From: Paulownia fortunei | Lineage: Eukaryota > Streptophyta > Magnoliopsida > Lamiales > Paulowniaceae | Reading direction: 5' to 3' | NCBI GenBank assembly: GCA_019321725.1 | Contig: CM033120.1 | Location: forward strand, 13,174,278 to 13,238,277 | DNA: 64,000 nucleotides | Shown: one piece after another, positions 23,001-33,769 of the stretch | How positions within the stretch are numbered: position 1 is the first letter of the stretch | Layout: each line of letters begins with the position of its first letter | Position numbers and translations under genes: made by a program | The notes under the pieces: generated by a model | Databases searched by the model: none | What the model was told of the DNA's origin: nothing | Seen by the model: the letters and a program-made list of their open reading frames with translations, nothing else

Positions 23001-23586
23001 ATAGAAAACACTTAAAAGATATAATAACTAGAAGTCATAAGTTATCAAAACCAGAAAAGAAGTACCTTGAACACAACGTGAGACTTGCTGGGATTCTTAA
23101 TCCTAACAGCGCTCCTCACCTGCTTTCCTGGTTCATCTTCAATATAAAAAACACGAAACACAAAGTTAATCAGTCGGTCATATCTGATTCATTTGTTTAA
23201 CATTTTAATTCCGTTTCATTTTTTAAAATCCTAAGCAACACGAAGTAGAATCCTATTTCGATAATGACACAAATGGCATTAAGAAACTTAAGAACAATAT
23301 TCAATAACAGAGAAATGAACAGAGTCAACCATAACGCACAAGGGAAGTAGAGGTTGCTGGAAGGATCGAGGCGGAGCCTCCGCCGCCTTGGGAGAAGAGA
23401 TCTGGCGACAGAGGAGACGGTGGAGGAAGAACGAGTGTTGGAAGCAACTCGGCCGTTTTGGTGACTGTGGTTTTGCGATTGATTGTGAAGATACTGAGTA
23501 GAAGAAGAAGAAGAAGACGCCGTTGCCGACTGCCAGAACGGGCAAAGCCGCCACTTTTTGTGGTGGTGGCTGTCGACTATTGCCAT
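20061..23586 (-). CDS. VAP-like MSP-domain protein (plant VAP4 type), 7 exons
   Basis: Encodes 258 residues. VAP proteins sit at ER membrane contact sites and bind FFAT-type peptides through an MSP domain. Exons: 23340-23586, 23066-23136, 22431-22512, 22167-22285, 20455-20532, 20252-20371, 20061-20120. All have GT..AG borders and the phases close. The N-terminus MAIVDSHHHKKW is followed by a Ser/His/Gln-rich stretch and SSVARSLLPRRRRLRLDPSS. The MSP domain covers about residues 70-195: LYFP-YEPGKQVRSAVRIKN, FKFQTTAPKSCFMRPPGGIL, KVKFKIMSLKVKEG, RVLQVVFLDPE. A short coiled coil (ALEKLKRQLAEADAAIEARK) and GPRVVGEGLVIDEW-KERREKYLARQQ follow. There is no C-terminal membrane anchor, unlike VAP27 types, which fits the plant VAP4 group. 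Intron 4 holds a small inverted-repeat element. Confidence 0.9.
21849..22062. mobile_element. Small MITE-like element in VAP intron 4
   Basis: A 214-bp segment is bounded by GTTGCATTTGGA and its near-exact reverse complement TCCAAATGCAAC. Homology of the two ends continues inward (GGATTTG / CAAATCC). It has no coding capacity. ACTTA/CTTAG-like flanks could be a short target duplication, but this is not clear. Length, terminal inverted repeats and GCATTTGG ends fit a hAT-type non-autonomous element. Confidence 0.65.
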
Positions 23587-23714
23587 TGTTTGCCGGAATC
23601 TGACGAAAATTTTCCAATGGATTTTTGTTTTCTATTTTTGGATGAGTTGACAAAATTCTTAATTTGAGCTCCAAAAAGTCAAGAGGATGAGGTTTTATAC
23701 AGCGTGCGAAATAT

Positions 23715-23740
23715 TTATTATTATTATTATTATTATTATT
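23715..23740. repeat. (TTA)n microsatellite
   Basis: Eight to nine TTA repeats about 130 bases upstream of the VAP-like start codon. Confidence 0.9.
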
Positions 23741-26019
23741 TTAATTCCTTCGCGCAAGAGGGAGAGAGCGTAGTAACAAATTGCAGATTGCTCTTAAAAT
23801 TCATAATTTAATCATTATTTAAATTAGTTTAAAAAAATAAACTAATCAATATTTAAATTAATTCAAAAACATAATTAATTATGTCTGAAGATTAATAAAA
23901 AATATATTATTTAATAAAAGCATATATATATATTGAAAAGATCAAAAAATAAAATAGTATAATGTATTTTTATTAAAATAAAAATAAAATTTATTGATAA
24001 ATTACTTTATTAATCAAATTGATTTAAAAATATTTAAAAATATTTATTACTGTGGGAGGAAGCTTTGCCTTTTTCAAGTTCAGTTGTGGAAGTTCGGACT
24101 TCAAATGGGGGTTGAAAATGGTTTGAGTTGGATTTGACGTCCGTTCACACGCTTGCTTATTTATGGATCGGTAAAATAAATACGATATTTCCAATTATGA
24201 CCTCAATAGAATACTATTATGTGGAGATGAAAGCTTTGATAACCTTTTTTTTGTTAATTAAGAAAAAGACGTCCTGAAATTAGGATGATTACCATGATCT
24301 TACTTCTTAAGTGGTTTTCTTTTCCGTACATATGAAAGCGTAGCATCAAATTAAAATAATATTATATGCTTTCATATATTTTTACGAACTTTCTTTATCC
24401 TAAAACTAGTATGTCAAATCACAAAGTCCTTAATAATAATAAAAAAAAATTGAGTCCTGTGAGTAGGCAGGGGTACATTCTATTTTTTTGAATTAGATAG
24501 GAAATTGAAAGTTTCCAAAGTTTATAAGAAAAATGATTTTTAAAAGTTAGCAAGCTTGACATTATTTTTGGACATCTCTAAAAATAAATAACACATACCA
24601 ATTGTTTGACAACGTTGGTATGTAAGAATGATTTTTTACAAATTACTGTATTGTTGCCCTCGTGTAAAGTGGTGTACTAGTAAAAGCATTCAGGGTATTT
24701 TATGAGTGGAAGTGGTTCGAATTCCTCTTAAAATTTAAAAAAATTATATAGTTGGGGGCCTCTGTGTTGCTACTCCAAATAGAAAATAGAACGAATTACG
24801 TGTCACTTAAATATGAGTCGCTTGAATGAAAGGTTGGCATGTGTCGCAACAATTGATATAAAAGTAAGATTACAGTCGAAATAAATTTGTGCTAGGGTTG
24901 CACTGCCATTTCAAATTTTAAATTATATAATTTTTTATCAATTATAATTTTTAATACAGTGGGATTACCACAAACTCTTAACCACTATTTTAAATGTTAT
25001 TATCGTAAAACACTCAAAATTTAGGAGTCGGTTTGGTTTAATTTTCATTAATAATTAAATAATTAATCTATTATAAGTGTTATTTTTATTTTTTATATCC
25101 CTTCACTTAAATTATATTGGAATAAAAAAATATTAATTAATTTGTTATGGACCTCATTACCTTGTGGGAATAGAAAAAGATGTTATTGTCTTATTAGTTA
25201 ATAAATTTTAATTATTTTTAAATTAATAGAATGTCATATCAAATATTAATAATGTGGATCCAATTTTGACGAAATATTTGTATTAGTTTTAAAAATAATA
25301 GGTATAGGCAAGAAAATAAAAACAGGTAATGTTTTTCCTGAAAATGGAGTAAATAGAAAATGAAAAGAAAATAGGAAAAGAAATGAGTGGATTCAATTAG
25401 ACTCATTATTTTGGAACGAATGGAGTCTGAAGCTACAAATTTTATATAAGGATGACAGAGAGGTGATGCAATCAGCGGACCAATAGATGAGGGAGTGCGG
25501 TTTACGCGCGGAATAATTGTTCTTTCTAGCAATTATCAACTATTAATAATTGCAGGATTAGATCAGTTGGAAAAGGGCCTACTTTATGTACGGTGAATTA
25601 GATATGGTGCGCCTTGGTTAGTTGGTGTAGGTTAGTTGGAGGGTAGGAATTAATTAGGTATTTAATGACATTCCCCAGGTGATATTTGACTTATTTTACT
25701 AGGGTTAGTCAAATGTTAATGCCGACATTTATTTCATCTACTTAATGTTTTCTTTTCTAGTATTTAATTTCACTGCTCCGAGAAATAGATGAGATTTAAT
25801 TGGTAAAGTTAAAATAACTTTTTTTTTTTTTTTGTCGCCCCATTATTGGTATCGCTCATGTCCTGTCCTTAAACCATTGGAGGAGAATGGAAATCATGGA
25901 TTATACTTTTTTCTGATTAAATGCATACAAAGTATTCTATATATTGGTGTCCATAACAAGTTCATCCCACTCCAATAGGATTAAAACCCTTCTTTTGGGA
26001 AGGAGCCACGCTATCAAAT

Positions 26020-26099
26020 GAAATCGAACTCGTACCTTACGACTGGTAACAAGGAAAGACTCTACCGCATACATCACGCGGTATGCCCCAGGGGCAAAA
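26020..26099 (-). mobile_element. Possible tRNA-derived SINE head
   Basis: Read on the minus strand the segment starts GCCCCTGGGGCATACC, contains GCGGTAGAGTC resembling a tRNA D-arm end and, about 70 bases in, CGAGTTCGATTT, a good pol III B box. Spacing fits a tRNA-related SINE promoter. The tail and target duplication were not found. A second segment with a similar TTTTGCCCCNGGGG start lies at 52078. Confidence 0.35.
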
Positions 26100-27130
26100 A
26101 AAAAGATGTATAAAATATTTTTTTAATATACGTTTTAAATAAATACTATATTCATAACGTGCATATATTATATATGATATAAAATATAACATAAAACTGA
26201 AGTAGATGATATGAAGCGATAGTGAGTGGTTTGTATTAATGATAGCGATAAAATTTTTCGAATAAATTTTGATATTTTCATAGAACATTGATATCCCGTG
26301 TATATCTTTTATATATGTAAACATGACAAAATATTCCAATTTTTTTTTATCAATAATGCAATTTATTCCAAGTTTTGTTTATATTTTAATAAGATTAGTA
26401 TACTTGATTATTTTTATTTATTTTTTGTAGTACATATATATAAGTTTACTAGATATATAATTTCTTATCAATATTCACACATAAATGAATTATTTTTATA
26501 ATAACTGTAAATTTTGTATTGATATATTTCTGAATTAATCGTGAATTTTATTATGTAGACAAAACTTTATCGATTTTTTTTCAAATCATCCCAAATAATA
26601 CCCAACATTATAAATTTTAGATATTAACAAATAATTTTCGAATCCCGAATCGATTATTATGCATGGAAACGAACCTACTTTGAGGAAAGATAGAGCCTTT
26701 CTTAGTAGAGATGATATTTTTGCATGCTCCTAAGTTGAATTCTCACCTACTCCTGGATTAGAATGTAAGCCCTTGTCAAAATCATTCTTGAAATCAAGGC
26801 CCCATTTGGTTTACATGTGTCCTAAAACATAGCTTTCCCTATTGTTTTCAGTTGTTGTTTTCATTCTTTAATGGCCTGATCAAATATCTTCGGTTTGATT
26901 TGATTTGAGCGTTAGGTTTTTATTGAGTTGGAAATTAAGCGTTTGCCCCTTCTATTTGTTACTTCTAGTATCTTATTATTATAATCACATGAAAATCATA
27001 GTAAAGATCCTTTAATTATTCATACTTTTATGATCAATTAAAAAAAATCACAAAATTATATTCGTTCTTGCACATACATATATTGTTTTTGATAGTACAT
27101 TGAGTTTTGTTTTTTTTTTTTTTTTTTTTG

Positions 27131-27178
27131 GTGGGGGGGGGGGGGTGGTGGTAGGGGGGTGTTGGGGAGGTGGGGGTT
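27131..27178. repeat. G-rich tract with quadruplex potential
   Basis: After a run of about 21 T, the plus strand reads a G13 run followed by GGTGGT, G6, TGTTGGGGAGG and TGGGGG. Four or more G3+ runs with short loops lie within 50 bases, enough for an intramolecular G-quadruplex. Confidence 0.8.
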
Positions 27179-27889
27179 GAAATTCTCATAGATTCTAGGA
27201 ATTCTTCATCAAGAATAATATTTTCCATTTCAGTGGCATCATTTTGAGCTTTTCTGAAATTTCTTTGGGCTGGACTAATAGAAATCAGAAATATCTATTT
27301 GATGGTTTTCATGGGCCCGTAGGCCCTCCAAAGCAGCCCAAAGAAATAATTTCCGACACAGCAAAGAGAGAAATGGATTAAGAGACACTAAACTAGTTGG
27401 TTCCCCAACAAGTCTAAAAAAAAGAATTCATCAGCCTTCTATTGGGGTTCTCCCCCAACCGCCACAAGGGCTCTCAGCTCTTCAAAGCTGCCTCGGAATT
27501 GGAAAACTTTGGCAATGTATTGTTTTGTTTTGGGAGTTTTGAAAAAAGTGTTTTGGAAAAGATGCTCTGAGTGAAAAAATTTGGGGAGGAAATTAATTTT
27601 CGATTTTAAATATTTTTTTATTGTAGACTTTATGTCTTTTAAGTTTTTATTAATTAATGGTTATAATTTTTTTTAATATTATCATGTTGTATTTTTAATG
27701 TAAAAGAAAAAAATAAATATATTTATGATAATATAAAATTAAAAAATATAATAATATTAATATATAGTGAATCCCATTTTATTTTTGAAAGAAGAAGAAA
27801 TTATTTTGAAGAAATAAAGAAAAAAAATAATGTTTGATCCTATGAGGAAGAGAACTCTGTCCTGGAACTGGAATAAATCCAATAACGAA

Positions 27890-28165
27890 ATTTGTTAATT
27901 TGTACCAATTTACTATTTAGGTTTCAAATTGACCAAAATTACAAAAATAGAAAATCAAAATTTGTTATTTGGTACCAATTTACTATTTAGGTTTCAAATT
28001 GACCAAAATTATAAAAATCAAAAATAAAAAATTGCTATTTTGTACCAATTTACTATTTAGGTTTCAACTTGACCAAAATTATAAAAATAGAAAATCGAAA
28101 TTTGCTATTTTGTACCAATTTACAATTTAGGTTTCAAATTGACCAAAATTATAAAAATAGAAAAA
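27890..28165. repeat. 70-bp tandem repeat, about four copies
   Basis: The word GTACCAATTTACTATTTAGG recurs at 27902, 27972, 28042 and 28112 (slightly changed in the last), an exact 70-bp period. Each is followed by TTTCAAATTGACCAAAATTA and an A-rich linker. Copies are about 90% alike. The flanks are unique. No coding sense. Confidence 0.93.
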
Positions 28166-28936
28166 CTCCTAATTATCATGTCAGCAACAGCGAAACTTGA
28201 CTGCATCACATCATATATTTCTTTTGTTTTTTCTTCTCTCTCGTTATGGAGGTTGGTGCTGTCTAATTGTTTTTAAAAATGGTTTTAAATCGTGAATTTG
28301 ATGAACAATAAATGAAAATACAAAAAAAAAAAAAGTAAAATTAATTGAGTAATGATTGATCTTTGGGTTTCTTTTTCTGTACTACAATGGAGAAATTGGC
28401 GACCTGTCTTCCTTTTTTTCCCCTTTCTATTCGTTCTTTGACAAATCAATTTTTAGTTAATGATGTGCCCTTTTGTTTGAGAAATTGAACTTTTTCCTAT
28501 TTAATTTGCTTGTAGGATCAATTTCTTGCCCTAATTGATTAATCTACCTTAGTGCAAGAGAAAGTGCTCTTAGATTGAGATTTCAAGATTTTATCGAAAT
28601 AGGTCAATGATACAAAATGCAGGCTTAGTGGAAAAATATGGGCCATATATTTTCAGTCGGGGAAAAGATCTCCTGAATATTGGGTTTTAATTGATCATTT
28701 AAAAAAGAAAATACTCTTATATATTTCCATAAATAAAGAAAATATAATAAAATTTGTAAAAATATTCCACATAAGGCTATTAGCATCAGATTTCAAATGT
28801 GCTGAAGTATTTCTCCACAAAATTGCAAATCCTGGTAGCCATCAACTTGTTCTTCCCCTAAAAAACTTATGATAGCATCAAGCTGCATACACTAAATCAT
28901 ACATACCTAAAACCCACCAACAATGGTGATCACTGA
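28166..28936. other. Intergenic region downstream of the first DUF3774 gene
   Basis: AT-rich with pyrimidine-rich stretches. The right edge is the probable 3' UTR of the DUF3774 gene at 28937. Nothing else is recognised. Confidence 0.5.
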
Positions 28937-29242
28937 TCAGAATCTAACTGTAGTTGGACCCCAACAGCTCAAATCCATGACTTTCTTCAAACCCTTTTCA
29001 GTTCTCTCAATCTTCTCCCTGTCCATCATCATCCTGTCAGCAGTAGCAGAAGAAGATGAAGAGGAAGAAGAGTTGGCAGGAAGAAGGTGTGTGTTGTAGT
29101 AGGATTGGACACTGGTTTTAGCACGCTGTTGAATTAACCTCAAACCATAGTTCCATCTGCACACCCCTAATTGATCTTTCAATGCCTCCACTGCTCCAAT
29201 ACTTGCTGCCACAATCCATCCTCCTCTACTTGCTCCACTCAT
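28937..29242 (-). CDS. DUF3774 wound-responsive-type small protein, paralogue 1
   Basis: Single exon of 101 codons, starting at ATG 29240-29242 (MSGASRGGWIVAASIGAVEA). A GTG three codons upstream is in frame but is not a plant start. It belongs to the plant DUF3774 family, often annotated as wound-responsive proteins. Members are short and generally stress-induced, with no established biochemical role. Diagnostic parts: the N-terminal hydrophobic WIVAASIGAVEALKDQ, CRWNYGLRLIQQRAKT, a variable Ser-rich linker with eight Ser in a row, and the C-terminal LKKVMDLSCWGP motif. It extends four residues past WGPN-type ends. A TATA box lies 85 bases upstream. It is more diverged from paralogues 2 and 3 than they are from each other. 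Confidence 0.9.
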   Translation of the reverse strand: MSGASRGGWIVAASIGAVEALKDQLGVCRWNYGLRLIQQRAKTSVQSYYNTHLLPANSSSSSSSSATADRMMMDREKIERTEKGLKKVMDLSCWGPTTVRF

Positions 29243-30662
29243 TTTCTTCACTTTGTTTAAAGAGAGCTAAAGGAAAATCAAGAATTGTTGTAAAATTTCT
29301 GTGGTGTGAAAATCTTGATTATGGTGTATATATAGATATATATGGGGAGAGGTGGTGGAGATTGATTGGAAGGCAAAACCCATGTGAGAGTGAGGCTAAA
29401 AAAGGGAATTAAGCAAAACTAGGAGCGGTTTAAGCAATAGTTTTGGAAACAGCCACAGGCCCACAGTTTTTTTTTTTAATTACAGAAAAACCAACTGATT
29501 TAGTCGTTTTCTGTGTGCAACCCACGGTTTTTAGATGTACCTAATTACTATTTAAGCTATAGTTTTGGGAAAGGAAACCAGCTGATTAAGTAGTAGTATT
29601 AGTCATTTTCTGTGTACTTAACTCACAGTTTTCGGAGGATTTTAGCGCATTCCTGGATACCGGGACAACTGCGTGTACACCGCGGCCAAAAGGTGGTGAG
29701 AGGAAAAAAAAAAAGAAAAAGAAAAAGAAGACAACAATACTAATATTTATTAACAAAGAATTAGTATATAATTGCATAAATATTCTTATATCTGTTGACC
29801 CAAAAATTTCAGTGAGAAGTGAAATCATGTGAATTTTGTGCATCTAGAAAATGCACTTATAATCTTGTCTAAGTTTGACGGTCCTAAAATTTTACAAATA
29901 AAAAATTTTGTATTCGAGTTTGTCTTTATGTGTACAATTGTTTACTTTTTTATATTAGTTTATTATCATTAGATGATTTAGTTTTAAATTATTAATTGTA
30001 GTTAATCAATTTGTGTATTAGTTTATTCTACTTATATGATTTAATATAGATTTATTAATTGTACTTAATTAGCTTTTACACAAATGTAATACTGATGATT
30101 TTCAGGAGAAAAAAAAATGCACTCATAATCCATTTCATCTCAAAATTAAATTTCAAAACTGGAGTTTCTTTGTTTTCTTTTGGCACCCCCAAAGGGTTGT
30201 AAAATCTAATATTTTTAGTCAAATATTAGGACACCATTCTGTTTTGTCTTCTTTTCATTGGAGCACAAAGTGATTCTGATTTGTCATATCAGTTAAATTA
30301 TTCTTGCAATCACAAGTGATTTTTTTTTTCAAAAATAAAATCTTACTGTAAAATCCTATTATTTCTGAACCAAAATTCAGTTTAAACACATTCCACTGCA
30401 AAAAAATAAAAATAAATCCCAAAAATTTTGAGAGGAAAGGGGCTGGGGCACTGCAATTATTTACTTGTGTTTTGACTTTAATCTTTCAAATTGGAAGAGA
30501 CCAACAGGCACACAAAAATCAAGATCCAATTTTTCCATTTTCCCCATCAAGGACAAAATAAAAGCAGGGGGCTTACAAGAAAGCAACACCAGAAGAACTT
30601 GAGGAAGAAACTAGCTTAATTTTTATCTTATAAGATGCATGTACAAAAGATTATGTGGGAGG
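29243..30662. other. Spacer between DUF3774 paralogues 1 and 2
   Basis: Contains the promoter of paralogue 1 at the left and the 3' flank of paralogue 2 at the right, where the duplicated segment starts at about 30520. The middle is AT-rich with no gene. A purine run AAAAAGAAAAAGAAAAAG lies near 29710. Confidence 0.5.
29327..29334 (-). promoter_or_regulatory. TATA box of DUF3774 paralogue 1
   Basis: TATATATA on the minus strand, 85 bases upstream of the start codon, leaving about 50 bases for a 5' UTR. Confidence 0.6.
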
Positions 30663-30929
30663 TCAATTGGGACCCCAACAGCTCAAATACATAACTTTTC
30701 TAAGCGACTCCTCAGATTGCTTCAACCTTTGTTCTCTAATCCTATTGGAAACCATTGCAGAAGAGGGGCCAGAGAGCTTCTTTGCCTGAGTGTAGGACCT
30801 GAGATTGGTCTTGGCATGCTGTTGAAGGTGTCTGAAGGCGTAATTCCATCTGCAGAATCCCTGATCTTTCAACGCCTCAACAGCCCCAATGCTTGCTGCC
30901 ACTAACCAAGCTCTGCTTGTGGAACTCAT
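30663..30929 (-). CDS. DUF3774 wound-responsive-type small protein, paralogue 2
   Basis: Single exon, 88 residues, ATG at 30927-30929. MSSTSRAWLVAASIGAVEAL, KDQGFCRWNYAFRHLQQHAK, a Lys/Ser/Gln-rich middle, and EESLRKVMYLSCWGPN at the end: all conserved DUF3774 blocks are present and the length is usual for the family. It is the intact member of a recent duplicate pair; its partner at 36480-36745 is frameshifted. A TATA box lies at 31081-31086. Function in the family is unknown; members are often induced by wounding or low oxygen. The hydrophobic N-terminal part could form a short amphipathic or membrane-associated helix, which is inference only. Confidence 0.92.
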   Translation of the reverse strand: MSSTSRAWLVAASIGAVEALKDQGFCRWNYAFRHLQQHAKTNLRSYTQAKKLSGPSSAMVSNRIREQRLKQSEESLRKVMYLSCWGPN

Positions 30930-31080
30930 TCTTGTCCTTGCTTTGTTGTTTGTATTTTCAAGTGCAATGAAGTAATGGGAAAAAGTAGCGAGTTGGAGTG
31001 AAGTAGAATTAAAAAGATATGAGTTTTCTGATTATATGTTGTTTGCCGCTGATGGAAAATGAGGGAAGTGAGAGTTGTGA

Positions 31081-31086
31081 TATATA
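31081..31086 (-). promoter_or_regulatory. TATA box of DUF3774 paralogue 2
   Basis: CACTATATATCAC on the minus strand about 150 bases upstream of the start codon. The same element is kept in the duplicate at 36897-36902. Confidence 0.6.
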
Positions 31087-31380
31087 GTGCGAAGGAAGGA
31101 GTGTTCAAAGAAACAGCAGGTGGTTTTACCAACAGAAAGGGGGAAGCCCCCAGTTTTAGAGTGGTAGTAGTATTAGAAAATTGCTATGCGCCACTGATTT
31201 TGGACATAGGTTAGAAAAAACAAACAAACAAAAATAAATGCCACAATGTTGACGTGCAAATGAATTAAAGTGCCATTTTGACACGATTTATATATTGTAT
31301 TGAATGAATACTGTTGGTCATTAAATTATAGGAGGATGGTGATTTTCACTACTGTTATTTTTTCAATTCTATAGTCTTTG

Positions 31381-33100
31381 AATGAATTGACATATTGTAT
31401 CCATCTTTTTAAAATTTGATAAAAAATAATAATAATAATAAGACGGATTTAAAATAAGCAGGAACAAATTCAATTAAATGGGTATGTATTGAAGGGGTAA
31501 TGAATTTTATTTTTTAAACCTACTAGTTCCAAAGCGAATAATGGGTACAATAAAACCAACTCCTTTCTTTCTTCAAAATTCCTCTTTGCCTTCTATTTTT
31601 TTGGCAAAATCCACGCCCTGTTTTTCTGCGTCTGGTAATTTCGCCTCATCAAAACCTCTTACATCAATCCTCATATTCCTCCACCACCACCACCACTTCG
31701 ACAATGACGATATTTTCACAAAGGAGTGTCTCGCAATGAAAATCCAAATCTACAAAACCCACTCCCTCAAATCATGCTGTCATTAGGCTTTTTCAAAATT
31801 TCACAAGCGCCACATTAATAATAGTGGCGGATATAGCAAATACCTTGGACACAACTTCTTAGCCCCTCTCCCACCCGTGCCCTTGGTTCAGCTATCACTT
31901 CGGAGGTGGCCTTGGTGTTGAACCTAGCACAGGCCGACAGATCCCTCCCCCGATAATCCCCAAATCCAGCGCCAGGTTGGCCGCGGCTAGTTGCGCACTC
32001 CCCGTTAAGTTGAAAGGGGTTATTTTTGTTAGGAAATATTTGCACTTGTGTAAATTCGGTATTAAGGCAGAAAATGAACTGCTGGAAATTAAGCCGGTTG
32101 ATTGTCAGACAAGTTGGACCCGCTTAGGACGGTAATGTTCGTGTTTAAACTTGACCCTGTAACAAATTCATTCCGTTCAGGACATGTTTTAAATCTGGAT
32201 AAACAGGATTTGGAAAGTAATAGATTTTAATTTTTAAATCTAGTCTGGTGTGGAGTGAGTAATGAGTCTATTAAACCCGCTCTGGCTCATCCTGTATTAT
32301 TTTTAATGTGTCTTGTTAGGATTACAGGCGCATCATTTCTTTCCTGGTTTTTGGTTTTTTGATTTTTGATTTTTTCACTATGGTGCATGTCAATCTCTTA
32401 CCATCAAAATTTTTAAATCTTTTCATTCTCAAATCTTTTCTAATTGTATCATGTACGGGGAAATGATATTTATGCCCTCATAATCTAACATTTGCTCGTA
32501 AGGCTTTGTACTGTAATTGAATCTATAAGCTACTCGATTAAGTAATATGTGTTTGCTAGCTTGCATCTCCAACTACAAACATGCTGCAACCAGGTCGAAA
32601 ATGATTTTAGAAATTTTAAAATGGGCTAGAGGATCAACTCGTGAAATTTGAAAATGAATTGACGAGTCCAAATGAGTTGGACCAGTCAAGTTTTATGTCC
32701 AATGTGGGGTGGGCAAGTCTGCAATCCAAACAAGTGGGGCGAGTTTCGGGTCCAATTTTCTCTTGTCAAGATGGGTTTTAGGTTTGACCAATTTCGTTTC
32801 AAATCTGCCCCATTGTCATTTCTAGACCCGACTTTTAAGTTCTAGGCAAGGCAAGGTGGGTTTGCAATTGAGGCAAAATTGGACGGGTAATGGGTTCATT
32901 TTTTTCTTAGAGTGTTGAGTTTAAATTTAGTTAAACTCATATCAAATTTGATCTATTGTCATTTATAAAAGGGTGATAGAAGCTACCACCATCCGTCTCA
33001 ATCCATAATAAACGCATAATCATGACTTGGATTCAAGTGGATTATATTATCATGGTCCACAACTTGTTAATGTTGACCTAGCATAAATTTCAGTACAAAA
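31381..33100. other. Extra DNA inside duplication copy A, origin unknown
   Basis: Copy A has about 1.7 kb here where copy B has about 0.2 kb, so this is probably inserted DNA. It contains a GC-richer island about 31815-32045 (minus-strand open frame of 76 codons with GECATSRGQPGAGFGDYRGR, no family recognised). Around 32640-32900 lie many GGGTTT/GACGGGT-type words and CCCATTGTCATTTCTAGACC, which look like a dispersed plant repeat. No ends were found. Confidence 0.5.
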
Positions 33101-33261
33101 TATTATGTATAAGGCAATGTAATTAGCATGTATAGACAAAATTACAGTATCATAGAGAGTTCTGTACAAAATGTATTAGTCATTTGCTGTGCCAACTCCT
33201 GGTATTTGCTTGTTGCTGTCCACAGAAATTGTACCAATATACTTGATCAATTGAAGCAATC
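33101..33261. repeat. Duplicated scrap of the kinase 3' flank, copy A
   Basis: 161 bp closely match 37391-37554, which lies 170-330 bp beyond the stop codon of the diacylglycerol kinase gene. Shared strings include TATTATGTATAA and GGTATTTGCTTGTTGCTGTC. Homology stops abruptly at 33261, marking the duplication breakpoint. Confidence 0.9.
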
Positions 33262-33457
33262 CGTTAGGATTTTTCCAAAATGTTAATCAAATTTTAAATA
33301 AAATAATATTAATAGATTAAAGAATTGGTAGTTAATATGTTTAAGACTCCCAATGGTTATTTAACTTCTAATAATTGTAACTCTTTGAAGAGTTCTTTTG
33401 CCTAAATCATGTCATGTCTCTCCAGAAAGTATTCTCTTTTCTTTTAAAACTGAATTG

Positions 33458-33498
<41 letters not shown>
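33458..33498. repeat. Compound (CA)n(TA)n microsatellite
   Basis: Ten CA units run directly into about eleven TA units. Confidence 0.92.
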
Positions 33499-33769
33499 TT
33501 ACTTCATGCCTGCCTCTCTTATAAAAATGTTTAGATACTTGTAAAAAAAAAAAACTCTTGTTCTTCCTCTAGTTTTCTTCCACTCATAGATTTGGTGTTG
33601 AGCTTACATGAAAGTATTGTACAAGAAAGTATCTTAAGTGCTACATATAACCCAATTCAATTTTTTATTATAGTTTTCCTGTTGTATCAATTGAAAAAAT
33701 TTTCCCAACAAATTAAGAACAACATTTTCATTAGAAATGAATACTCTAGTAATAATTAAGATGCCCACA

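Larger units (their letters stand above)
23587..27888. other. AT-rich repeat-bearing intergenic region
   Basis: 4.3 kb with the VAP promoter at the left edge and no gene. Contents: an ATT microsatellite (23715-23740), a GTGGTTCGAATTCC box-B-like string near 24709-24722 that hints at a decayed SINE, a SINE-like head near 26020-26099 and a G-rich tract (27131-27178). The long frames around 25239-25532 and 26037-26339 are AT-driven and resemble nothing. Confidence 0.5.
30520..31380. repeat. Segmental duplication, copy A (with DUF3774 paralogue 2)
   Basis: This segment matches 36340-37185 over its whole length: 3' flank, coding sequence, promoter and further upstream DNA. It is close to 98% identical in the coding part and lower, with small indels, in the flanks. 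Both copies have the same orientation, 5.8 kb apart. Confidence 0.9.

Noticed and set aside
22910..23200. 96-codon plus-strand frame over VAP exon 2
   Set aside because: Antisense shadow of a clearly conserved MSP-domain exon.
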